Part shown: one piece after another, positions 9,957 through 19,773 of the stretch
Layout of the letters: the number at the start of each line of letters is the position of its first letter
How positions within the stretch are numbered: the stretch's first letter is position 1
NCBI GenBank assembly: GCA_963781035.1
Contig: CAWAEN010000004.1
Span: 248,001 to 312,000, forward strand
DNA from: SZUA-35 sp963781035
GTDB lineage: Bacteria > Actinomycetota > Acidimicrobiia > Acidimicrobiales > SZUA-35
Reading direction: 5' to 3'
Length of the DNA stretch: 64,000 nucleotides
Translations under genes and position numbers: made by a program
Notes under the pieces: model-generated
The model's input: the letters and a program-made list of their open reading frames with translations, nothing else
Databases searched by the model: none
What the model was told of the DNA's origin: nothing

Positions 9957-10546
9957 TGGGTCTGATCACCGACATCCAGGACGACGGTCTGGGTGGGCTC
10001 GACCACAACATCGTCACGGGTCAACTCGAGAATCTGGTCCGATGGTCCCGCTCACGTTCGTCGTGGCCCGCCACCTTCGGTTTGGCGTGTTGCGCCATCG
10101 AGATGATGGCCACCGGTGGATCCCACTACGACCTGGCTCGCCTCGGCATGGAAGTCTTTCGGGCATCACCCCGCCAGGCCGACGTCATGATCGTCGCCGG
10201 ACGGGTCAGCCAGAAGATGGCGCCGGTCCTGCGCCAGATCTACGACCAGATGATGGAGCCCAAGTGGGTCATCTCCATGGGTGTGTGCGCATCGAGCGGT
10301 GGCATGTTCAACAACTACGCGATCGTTCAGGGCGTCGACCAGATCGTGCCCGTCGACGTGTATGCACCTGGCTGCCCGCCCGGCCCGGAGACCCTCCTCC
10401 ATGCCATCGAAACTCTCCACCACCAGATCGAGACCGGCGAGATCATGCGCAGGCGCGGTGTGTCCGGCAGCGGAGCCGGGATCATCATCGAGCAGCGTGA
10501 CGGTCAGGGCGAGACCACCCTGCTCACGGTCGGTCGATCGGCATGA
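9956..10546 (+). CDS. nuoB: NADH-quinone oxidoreductase subunit B (nuo-1)
   Basis: 196 residues, intact. The N2 cluster ligands are visible: the adjacent cysteines in LACCAIEMM, a third Cys in SMGVCASSGG and a fourth in APGCPPGPE. It carries the terminal [4Fe-4S] cluster N2, which reduces the quinone together with NuoD. Start and stop overlap nuoA and nuoC (ATGA type). It is closest in role to the second copy at 31447, but the two differ in length (196 versus 167) and in loop sequence. Confidence 0.96.
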   Translation: MGLITDIQDDGLGGLDHNIVTGQLENLVRWSRSRSSWPATFGLACCAIEMMATGGSHYDLARLGMEVFRASPRQADVMIVAGRVSQKMAPVLRQIYDQMMEPKWVISMGVCASSGGMFNNYAIVQGVDQIVPVDVYAPGCPPGPETLLHAIETLHHQIETGEIMRRRGVSGSGAGIIIEQRDGQGETTLLTVGRSA

Positions 10547-11071
10547 GCGACGACCACGGACGAATCAGTCGAACCGCCAGTCGTCGCCGAACCGGAAACC
10601 GCCTACGGGTGCCCGGTCACCTGGTCTCGTGCGCAACGTGTCATCCATCCCCATCGGGAGCAGTGGCTCGAAGTTGCCTCGTCCCTGCTGGCGGACGGAT
10701 TCAACATGTGTATCGACGTCACCGCCGTCGACTACCTCACCTTCGGAGGACAGCGACGCCTGCCGGTCGGTGTCCAGCCAGAGCGTTTCGAGGTCGTCGC
10801 CGGTTTCATCTCTCACGAGCGTCGTGAACGGATCCGGGCGCGAGTCCAACTGCCGGCAGCGGATCCCACCATCGGCTCGCTCTACTCGATCTATCCAGGG
10901 TCCGATGCGCTCGAACGTGAGGTGTACGACCTCATCGGCATCGTGTTCGAGGGCCATCCCGACCTCTCGCGCATCATGATGCCAGAACACTGGGAGGGCC
11001 ATCCGCTCCGCAAGGACTACGCCACCGGCGCCATCCCCGTGCAGTTCAAGGGCGCACCGGCTTCACGCTGA
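10543..11071 (+). CDS. nuoC: NADH-quinone oxidoreductase subunit C (nuo-1)
   Basis: About 176 residues. The conserved C-terminal segment EREVYDLIGIVFEGHPDL and HWEGHPLRKDY identify the 30 kDa subunit. The start ATG 10543 overlaps the nuoB stop. The frame changes once between 10543 and 10571; without one base the N-terminus reads into EPPVVAEPETAYGCPVTW. It is a peripheral-arm subunit with no cofactor. nuoD follows 11 bases later as a separate gene, not fused. Confidence 0.9.
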
Positions 11072-11081
11072 GGACTCCTCC

Positions 11082-12449
11082 ATGACCGTCACCGACCCCA
11101 CCCCAGACACCGACCTCACCGCCGCGACCGCAGCCTCTTCGACCACGGCCGATAGCCATGGGCTGACCGTCGACGAGAACGGCCTGCTCACCCAACTCGA
11201 CAAGCTCCCCCGGTCCAACGCTGTCCTCCGCATGTCAGAGGTCGAGGCTGCCGAACTCACCGATCGGCCGATCGTGGGGGAGGGCGACCAGACCATGCTC
11301 GTCAACATGGGTCCCTCACACCCTTCGACCCACGGTGTCCTCCGCCTGATGCTGGAACTCGACGGCGAAACGGTTCGACGATCGAAACCCATCATGGGTT
11401 ACCTCCACACCGGCATGGAGAAGCAGGCCGAGAGCCTGACCTACCTCCAGGGTCCGACCAACGTCACCCGTATGGACTACGCCGCTCCGTTCTTCAACGA
11501 GCTGGTGTTCTCCCTGGCCGTCGAGGACCTCCTCGGCGTCGAGATCCCGGAGCGGGCGACCTGGATCCGCATGCTCATGAGCGAGATGAACCGGATCTCG
11601 TCCCACCTGCTCTTCATGGCCACCAACGGCATGGACCTCGGCGCCGTGTCGATGATGATCTACGGCTGGCGCGAGCGCGAGCAGGTGCTTCGGTTCTTCG
11701 AGATGGTCACCGGCCTCCGCATGAACCACAACTACATCCGGCCCGGTGGTGTCGCGGCCGACCTGCCGGACGGCTGGCGTGACGAAGTGCTGGCCCTGAT
11801 GGACATGCTGCCGCCCCGTCTCGAGGAGTACGACATCCTCATGACCGGTCAGCCGATCTGGCGAGATCGGCTGCAAGGGGTCGGCACCATGACCGCCGAA
11901 GAGGCCATCGCCCTCTCTGCCACCGGGCCGGTCCTGCGAAGCGCGGGCGTTCCGTGGGATCTGCGTCGCGACGAGCCGTACCTGGCCTACGACCAGGTCG
12001 ATTTCGACGTGGTCGTCGGCTCCTACGGCGACTGCTTCGACCGTTACGCCATCCGGCTCAACGAGATCCGGGAGTCGATCAAGATCGTTCACCAGATCGT
12101 CGACAAGATGCCGCGCGGCGACTACCGCGTGCAGGACACCAAGGTCACCCCGCCACCACGGGCCAGGATCGACGAATCGATGGAGGCGCTCATCCATCAC
12201 TTCAAGATCTTCACCGAGGGTTTCAAGGTGCCGGAAGGCGAGACCTACGTCGCCGTCGAGTCACCCCGCGGCGAGCTCGGTTGCTACATCGTGTCAGACG
12301 GATCCTCGAAGCCGTACCGCATGCACATCCGAGGCCCGAGTTTCGTGAACCTCCAGACCATGTCGCACATGATGGCCGACTCGCTCATCGCTGATGCGGT
12401 GGCCGTCATCAGCAGTGTCGATCCCATCCTCGGCGAAGTAGACAGGTAA
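11082..12449 (+). CDS. nuoD: NADH-quinone oxidoreductase subunit D (nuo-1)
   Basis: 455 residues, intact, with an N-terminal extension of about 65 residues before MGPSHPSTHGVLRL. TGLRMNHNYIRPGG and the C-terminal VDPILGEVDR are family signatures. At the position of the N2-proximal arginine (bovine 49 kDa Arg85 by my recollection of that sequence) this protein has threonine, in GYLHTGMEK (Thr codon 11409-11411). The second NuoD (32821) has arginine there. NuoD forms the quinone cavity with NuoB. Confidence 0.96.
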   Translation: MTVTDPTPDTDLTAATAASSTTADSHGLTVDENGLLTQLDKLPRSNAVLRMSEVEAAELTDRPIVGEGDQTMLVNMGPSHPSTHGVLRLMLELDGETVRRSKPIMGYLHTGMEKQAESLTYLQGPTNVTRMDYAAPFFNELVFSLAVEDLLGVEIPERATWIRMLMSEMNRISSHLLFMATNGMDLGAVSMMIYGWREREQVLRFFEMVTGLRMNHNYIRPGGVAADLPDGWRDEVLALMDMLPPRLEEYDILMTGQPIWRDRLQGVGTMTAEEAIALSATGPVLRSAGVPWDLRRDEPYLAYDQVDFDVVVGSYGDCFDRYAIRLNEIRESIKIVHQIVDKMPRGDYRVQDTKVTPPPRARIDESMEALIHHFKIFTEGFKVPEGETYVAVESPRGELGCYIVSDGSSKPYRMHIRGPSFVNLQTMSHMMADSLIADAVAVISSVDPILGEVDR

Positions 12450-12452
12450 ACC

Positions 12453-13077
12453 GTGAGTCGACTGTCCCATGAGAACGAAGCGATCGCGCACGACATCATC
12501 GCTCGATATCCGCGGCAAGAAGTCCGCACTGATTCCGCTGCTCCACCTCGCACAGGAACAAGACGGCTACGTCGCGGCAGACGCCATGGAGCACCTGGCC
12601 GAGCTGGTCGGCGTCACACCGGCCGAGGTCATGGGAACGTGCAGCTTCTACGAGATGTTCGTCACCCATCCGGTCGGGAAATACAAGATCGACATCTGCA
12701 CGAACCTGTCATGCCAGCTCCTCGGCGCAGAGGAGCTGCTGCATCACGCCGAGCAGAAGCTCGGTGTCCGCCCCGGCGGCACCACGGACGACGGGTTGTT
12801 CACCCTCGAAGACGTCGAGTGCATCGCGGCCTGCACCGAGGGGCCTTGCCTCCAGGTGAACTACCGCTACGAGTACCGACTCGGCAACAACGACTTCGAC
12901 GTCCTCGTCGACGATCTTCGCTCCGGCAAGCGAACCGACATTCCCGAACACGGCACCCTCGCCCGGGTTCGTCAGACGATCACCCCCGACCGTCTCGGCG
13001 GGATCGGCGCCCCTGAAGACACCGGCACGCCGGCCTGGTTCGCCAGCCGACAGCCCGCCCCGGAGGAAGTCTCGTGA
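12453..13077 (+). CDS. nuoE: NADH-quinone oxidoreductase subunit E (nuo-1)
   Basis: About 207 residues from GTG 12453, which restores the expected N-terminus SRLSHENEAIAHDIIARYPR. One frame break near 12517 (one base missing) separates this from GKKSALIPLLHLAQEQDGYV. The thioredoxin-like [2Fe-2S] ligands are present in CTNLSCQLLG and CIAACTEGPCLQVN. Part of the NADH-oxidising module with NuoF and NuoG. It overlaps nuoF by four bases. There is no equivalent in the second nuo operon. Confidence 0.92.
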
Positions 13078-14517
13078 GCACTGCTCCCACCAACGACTAC
13101 ATCGCTCACGCGCCCGGGCTACGTCGACAACGCAGGCCCGAAGGTCGTGACCAGCCGATTCCGCTACGAGGACAGCCACACACTCGAGCGAGCGCTGGCC
13201 ACGGGCGGCTACGACGGGCTGAAGAACGCGCTCCAGCGCACCCCGGCCGAGGTCGCAGCCGAGGTGAAGGACGCCGTCCTGCTGGGACGCGGCGGCGCCG
13301 GCTTCCCTGCCGGTATCAAGTGGGGTTTCATGCCGCCGGTCTGGCCGCGGTACCTCGTCGTCAACGGTGACGAGTCCGAGCCGGGCACCTACAAGGATCG
13401 TCTCCTCATGGAGCGCGATCCGCACCAGCTCATCGAAGGGTGCATCATCACCTGCTACGCCCTCGGACTGAACCAGTGTTTCCTGTATGTCCGGGGCGAG
13501 ATGGCTCAGGCTCAGGAGAACATCGCACAGGCGCTCAACGAGGCCTATGCCGCCGGGTTCGTCGGCAAGAACATCCTCGGGACCGACGTGTCGATCGACG
13601 TCGTCCTGCACTGGGGCGCCGGTGCCTACATCGTCGGCGAGGAGACTGCGCTGATCGAGTCGCTCGAGGGCAACCGCGGCATGCCTCGTCTCAAGCCGCC
13701 GTTCTTCCCGGCAGCCAAGGGCCTCTACATGAAGCCGACGATCGTCAACAACGTGGAGACCCTCGCCAACCTGCCATGGCTGATGGTCCACGGCGCCGAG
13801 GAGTACAAGAAGATCGGTTCGGAGAAGTCGCCCGGAACCCGCATGTTGGCCATCAGCGGTCACGTCAAGCGACCTGGCGTCTACGAGGTCGAACAAGGTG
13901 TCCCGACATTCCGCGATCTGTTCCACGACGAGAATTACTGTCAGGGCATCACCAACGATCACCAGCTCAAGGCGTTCGTCCCCGGTGGCGGATCGGCTCC
14001 ATGGTTCTTCGAGGATCAGCTCGACCTCAGGATCGAGGCGTCCGAGGTCGGACCGGCCGGATCCATGCTCGGATCGGGCGCGATCATGGTGATGGACGAG
14101 ACCACCGACGCGGTGAAGGCAGCCCTCCGGCTCGTCCGCTTCTACGCTCGCGAATCCTGCGGCAAGTGCACGCCCTGCCGTGAGGGCACCAGCTGGGAGG
14201 AGAAGGTGCTCCAGCGCATCGACGACGGCCTCGGCCGACCCGAGGACATCGACCTCCTGCTCGACATCGGTCGCAACATCAGTCCCGGCAACTATCCCGT
14301 CGCCAGCTTCGGCGATGCGGGACTCGAGGCTGTGCCGTTCCCTCCGAAGCAGACCACCATCTGCCCGCTCGGCCCGTCATCGGTGGCGCCGATCACGTCG
14401 GCCATCCGCCGATTCCGGGCCGAGTTCGAAGCCAAGGTCTCGGCGACTTCGTCGCCAAACGACGAGTATCGCCCAGGGGGCGAACCGTCGCGTTCGACGC
14501 AAGAGGTTTCGCCGTGA
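13074..14517 (+). CDS. nuoF: NADH-quinone oxidoreductase subunit F, FMN/NADH-binding (nuo-1)
   Basis: About 480 residues from GTG 13074. A single surplus G near 13120 breaks the frame; the corrected text reads HAPGYVDNAGPKVVTSRF. The NADH site LLGRGGAGFPAGIKW, the FMN region VNGDESEPGTYKDR and the [4Fe-4S] ligands ESCGKCTPCREGT with a later Cys in TTICPLG are all visible. It oxidises NADH and passes electrons to FMN and then the Fe-S chain. It overlaps nuoE and nuoG by four bases each. Confidence 0.95.
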
Positions 14518-16905
14518 CCGCAACCGAACCCACCACCGGTGTGCCGTTCACGCTCAACGGCGTCGAACTCCACGCAAACGATGGCGAGCTGCTCATCGAG
14601 GCGTGTGAACGCCAAGGTGTCCACATCCCGAGGTTCTGCTACCACCCGCGGATGACCTCCGTCGGCATGTGCCGAATGTGCCTCGTCGAGGTCGACACCG
14701 GTCGTGGCCCGGGCCTGCAGCCCAGTTGCATGCTCACTGTCACCCCGAACATGGTCGTGAACACCGAGTCCGAGGCGTCCAAGGACGCCCAGGACGGAGT
14801 GCTGGAACTGCTGCTGATCAACCACCCTCTCGACTGTCCCGTGTGCGACAAAGGTGGCGAGTGCCCCCTCCAGGACAACGCCTACTCATACGGTCCGGGC
14901 GAGAGCCGGTTCGTCGAGGAGAAGCGCCACTACGAAAAGCCCATTCCGATCAGCGATCTGGTCTACCTGGATCGTGAACGCTGCATCCTCTGCGACCGAT
15001 GCACCCGCTTCGCCGATGAGGTGGCAGGCGACCCGTTGATCCACTTCATGGATCGTGGTGCCCAGACCCAGGTCAACACGTTCCCCGATCACCCGTTCTC
15101 CTCGTACTTCAGTGGCAACACCGTGCAGATCTGCCCCGTCGGTGCCCTCACCGCCGAGCCGTATCGATTCAAGGCTCGCCCGTGGGACCTCGACGAGACC
15201 GAGAGCACCTCGACCGTCGACAGCACCGGCGCTCGCATCGTGCTCCAGTCATCGAGAGATCGGCTGGTGCGGATCCTCGGTGTCGATTCCGATGCAGTGA
15301 ACTGGAGCTGGCTGTCCGACAAGGAACGGTTCGCCTACGAGGCGTCCGAATCCGAGAACCGCGTCACCGAGCCGATGATCAAGGTCGGCGACGCACACGA
15401 AACGCGTCGCTGGAGCGACGCCGTCGCCGCCGTCGTCGAGCCGCTCTCGATCGATCCGGCCAGGATCGGCGTCATCGGCGGTGCGAGATTGCCCGTCGAG
15501 GGCCAGTTCGCGTGGGCCTCGCTGCTCGACCGTCTCGGTGTCGAGAACGTCGATGCTCAGCTCGGCGACGGCCTCCCGGCCTCCATGTTCCTCGGTTTGC
15601 CGCGGGCCACGATCGCTGATGCTGCCGCACCTGGTGGCATCGTCGTGTTGCTCGGCGCCGATCCGAAGGAAGAGCTTCCGACGCTGTACTTGCGGCTGCG
15701 GCACGCCGTCACCCAGGCGGGAGCGAGCCTGGTCGAGCTCACGCCGCATGCCACGAGTCTGTCCTCGCACGCCGCGGTCAGTGCTCACGCACTACCCGGT
15801 CAGGTCGGAGCCGTGGCTGCCGCCATCGCCTCCGGTACCGCGGTCGGTCCCGTCGGCGGTGTGTCCGCCGCTGCCATCGGCTCGATTGCCGAGCTCCTCG
15901 GTTCGGGCCGACCGGTCACGATCGTCTGCGGTCGCGGCAACCTCGCCGAGACGGCCGACGTCACGATGGACGCCCTCGGTGCGCTCCTCTCCGCTGCCCC
16001 GGACGCCAAGGTCCTCAGCGGACTCCGACGCGGCAACATCCACGGGTCCTTCGTCACCGGTCTCACTCCCGGACAACGGACTCGACACGCTCGGCATGCT
16101 GCGGGCCGCGGCCGAGGGATCCATCGACACGCTCGTCTTGCTCGGTGCTGATCCCATGGCCGACGTACCGGATCGTTCGCTCGTCGCTCGGGCATTCGAT
16201 GCGGTCGACACGATCATCGCGGTCGACGGTTTTCTCACCGAGTCGTCATCGAGAGCCTCGGTCATCTTGCCGGCCGCGTTGTCCGGCGAGGCCGATGGCT
16301 CGTTCGTCAATCTCGAGGGACGGCTCTCACCGCTCCACGCCAAGATCACGCCCCCTGGGCAGGCTCGCAGCGACTGGATGATCGCCGTCGAGGTGGCGGC
16401 TGCTCTCGATCACGACCTCGAGGTCGTCACCATCGACGAGATCCGAGCGGCATTGTCGGCGACGATACCGGCGTTTGCCGGAGTCGACTGGGCCGGATTG
16501 TCGACGTCGGGCGACGGTCCCTTGCTCGACATCAGCGGCCACGACGCCCCGGACTTCGGTGATCCCGTGGTCGCACCGGCCCCTGACGGGTACGGTCTCC
16601 GACTGGTGGTGGATCGCAAGCTCTGGGACCTCGGCACGCTGGTGCAGCAATCGACGTCGCTTCGTGGACTTCCCGCTCCGGCCGAGATCGAATTGGCCGC
16701 TGCCGACTTCGATGCCCTCGGCATCGCCGACGGTGCCGACGTCAACATCGATTGGGCCAACGGTTCGGCGACCCTCCCGGCGCGCCGGGTCGACGGGTTG
16801 CCCCGCGGCGCCGCCCGCCTTCCGTTCCGGCTTGCCGGCGTCGATGCCGGTGAGATGATCGATGCGTCGGCAGTTGCCTCCGAGATCCGTGTGGCGGTTG
16901 CGTGA
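14514..16905 (+). CDS. nuoG: NADH-quinone oxidoreductase subunit G (nuo-1)
   Basis: About 797 residues. The N-terminal ferredoxin-like [2Fe-2S] ligands (FCYHP, GMCRMCLVEV), the N5-type cluster (LDCPVCDKGGECPLQDN) and a 4Fe-4S motif CILCDRCTRF with a later Cys in QICPVGAL are present. The C-terminal molybdopterin-oxidoreductase-like domain has no obvious cofactor role, as is usual for NuoG. One frame break lies near 16072. It is the largest peripheral-arm subunit and conducts electrons from NuoF toward NuoI. Stop overlaps the nuoH start (TGATG). Confidence 0.94.
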
Positions 16906-18194
16906 TGGGACATCCCTTCCTCGCCGATGGAGTCGATTTCGGTGATGTGATTCTCGCGGTCGTGCTCGCCGTCATGTCGTTCGTCATCTGCCTCATCGCC
17001 ACCATGTTCATGGTGTGGTTCCTGCGCAAGGCGATCAGCCGGTTGCAGAATCGCATCGGCCCGAATGTGGCCGGTCCCTTCGGCATGCTCCAGACCCTCG
17101 CCGATGGCATGAAGCTGTTCTTCAAAGAGGACATCATCCCCACCCGGTCCGATCGGTTCGTGTTCCAGTTGGCGCCGTACCTGTCGCTGATCCCGGCGTT
17201 CCTCACCTTCACCGTGGTCCCGCTGGCCGGTGATTTCTCCGACGGTGGCACCGGAACCAGCACCCTGTTCGGTCGCGAATTCCTCTGGCAAGTGGCCGAC
17301 GTTCCCGTCGGGATCTTGTTCTTCCTGGCGATGAGTTCGCTCGGGATCTACGGCATTCTCCTGGCCGGGTGGTCCTCCGGCTCGAAGTATCCGCTGCTCG
17401 GTTCGGTGCGGGCATCGGCTCAGGCCATCTCCTACGAGGCGGCACTGGGACTGTCGTTGGCGGCAGTGATCCTCGTCTCCGGCAGCCTGTCCACCAACGG
17501 CATCGTGTGGTCTCAGTCAGACGGCATCTTCACCTGGAACTTCATCGTCACCGGGTTCGTGCCCTTGGTCGTGTTCGTGATCGCCGGCACTGCCGAACTC
17601 AATCAGCCCCCGTTCGACCTCGTCGAGGCCGAGCAGGAGCTGGTCGGCGGCTACCACACCGAGTACTCATCGATTCGCTTCGCTCTCTTCTTCCTGGCCG
17701 AGTTCATGAACACGTTCACGATGGGTGCCATCATCGTCACGCTGTTCTTCGGTGGGCCATCCCCCTTCTTCGACCTCCCGCTGGTCGATTTCCCCAACGC
17801 CTGGTACGTCGGGCTCGCCCTCTTCCTGTTCAAGCTCTTCTTCTTCCTCTTCATGTTCGTGTGGATCCGGGCCACGTTGCCCCGGGTTCGCTACGACCAA
17901 CTCATGGACCTCGGCTGGAAGGTCTTGATCCCCCTTTCCCTCGGCTGGTTCCTGATCCTCGCCGGGATCCGGGTGGCCAGAGACGGTGGCATCGGGATCT
18001 TCGACGACACGCTCGGTGATCTCGTGGTCGTGCTCGTGGCCGCCGGCATCATCGGCTTGATCGGATTCGCACTCCTGCGCAGGGCAATCGAGAATTCGCG
18101 TCACGAACGGCTCGAAGCCGCAGGGCTCACCGAGGTCGCCATCACCGGTGATCTCGCTCCCCAACCCGGGGCGACGAACGCTGGAGACCACTGA
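16905..18194 (+). CDS. nuoH: NADH-quinone oxidoreductase subunit H (nuo-1)
   Basis: About 429 residues, intact, eight or more helices. Recognised by RLQNRIGPNVAGPFGMLQ, the AELNQPPFDLVEAEQELV loop and GYHTEYSSIRFALFFLAEF, all at or near the quinone entry site. I chose the ATG at 16905, which overlaps the nuoG stop, over the in-frame GTG three bases upstream. The protein has a C-terminal tail of about 40 residues past the last helix. It couples quinone reduction to the proton-pumping arm. Confidence 0.95.
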   Translation: MGHPFLADGVDFGDVILAVVLAVMSFVICLIATMFMVWFLRKAISRLQNRIGPNVAGPFGMLQTLADGMKLFFKEDIIPTRSDRFVFQLAPYLSLIPAFLTFTVVPLAGDFSDGGTGTSTLFGREFLWQVADVPVGILFFLAMSSLGIYGILLAGWSSGSKYPLLGSVRASAQAISYEAALGLSLAAVILVSGSLSTNGIVWSQSDGIFTWNFIVTGFVPLVVFVIAGTAELNQPPFDLVEAEQELVGGYHTEYSSIRFALFFLAEFMNTFTMGAIIVTLFFGGPSPFFDLPLVDFPNAWYVGLALFLFKLFFFLFMFVWIRATLPRVRYDQLMDLGWKVLIPLSLGWFLILAGIRVARDGGIGIFDDTLGDLVVVLVAAGIIGLIGFALLRRAIENSRHERLEAAGLTEVAITGDLAPQPGATNAGDH

Positions 18195-18882
18195 TGGGCT
18201 ACCTCGAAGGCTTCGCCGTCACGCTCAAGAAGTGGGGAGAAGGCGTCACCACCAAGGAGTACCGAGGTGGGAAGCAGGACCGCAAGGGTGAGATCAGCGC
18301 GAAGGACCAGAAGGCTCCCAAGCCGGAACGGGCCCATGGCCGCCACGTCCTGAACCGCTACGAGGACGGCATGGAGAAATGCATCGGCTGCGAGTTGTGC
18401 GCCGGTGTCTGCCCCGCGAAGTGCATCTACGTGCGAGGTGCCGACAACCCGCCGGACGATCCGAAGTCTCCCGGCGAGCGGTTCGGTTTCATCTACGAGA
18501 TCAACTATCTGCGCTGCATCCACTGCGACCTCTGCGTGGAAGCCTGCCCCACCGAGGCCATCACCGAATCGAAGCTGTTCGAGTTCTCGTTCACGAATCG
18601 CGATGACGCCATCTACACCAAGGACGAACTCCTCGTCGGCAACGACGGCATGCCCCAGCACCTTCCGTGGGAGGACTGGCGGCCCGGTGAAGACCAGAAC
18701 ACCTCCGGTTGGATGCGGGCGACGTCATCGTCCGGCAAGGCCTCCTACGCCAACACCGTGGCGTGGTCAGGCGAGCTCGGTTACGGCGTGCGTGCCCCTG
18801 AACAGGGCCAAGCCCATGCAGACGAGGATGCACCGGCGGCCGTTGCCGACGATGCCGACGACGGTCATGGGGGTCACCACTG

Positions 18883-18883
<1 letters not shown>
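18194..18883 (+). CDS. nuoI: NADH-quinone oxidoreductase subunit I (nuo-1)
   Basis: 229 residues. Two [4Fe-4S] motifs, CIGCELCAGVCPAKC and CIHCDLCVEACP, carry clusters N6a and N6b. The C-terminus is extended by about 65 residues, ending Ala/Asp/His-rich. The start overlaps the nuoH stop by TGATG and the stop overlaps nuoJ. It relays electrons from NuoG to NuoB. Confidence 0.95.
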
Positions 18884-19458
<575 letters not shown>

Positions 19459-19466
19459 GAGTAGCC

Positions 19467-19772
19467 GTGGAAGTCACCGCAACGTGGTATCTGGTGCTGA
19501 GCGCCGTGCTGTTCGCCCTCGGGGCGTTCGGCCTCATGACCAGGCGCAATCCACTCGTCATGTTCATGTGTGTCGAGCTGATGCTCAACGCCGTCAACAT
19601 CAGCTTCGTCGCCTTCTCCGGTGCGCTCGGTGATCTCGCCGGCCAGACCGCCGTCTTCTTCGTGCTCGTCGTCGCTGCCGCCGAGGTGGTCGTCGGGTTG
19701 TCGATCGTCGTGGCACTGATGCGCCGTCAGCCCGATGCCAGTGCCGATGAATTCGCCGAGATGAGGGGCTGA
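19467..19772 (+). CDS. nuoK: NADH-quinone oxidoreductase subunit K (nuo-1)
   Basis: 101 residues, three helices, start GTG 19467 after AGGAG. The conserved glutamate lies in MFMCVELMLNAVNISFVAF and the second in AAAEVVVGLSIVVALMRR. It is the smallest proton-channel subunit of complex I. nuoL begins one base after the stop. Confidence 0.95.
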   Translation: MEVTATWYLVLSAVLFALGAFGLMTRRNPLVMFMCVELMLNAVNISFVAFSGALGDLAGQTAVFFVLVVAAAEVVVGLSIVVALMRRQPDASADEFAEMRG

Positions 19773-19773
19773 C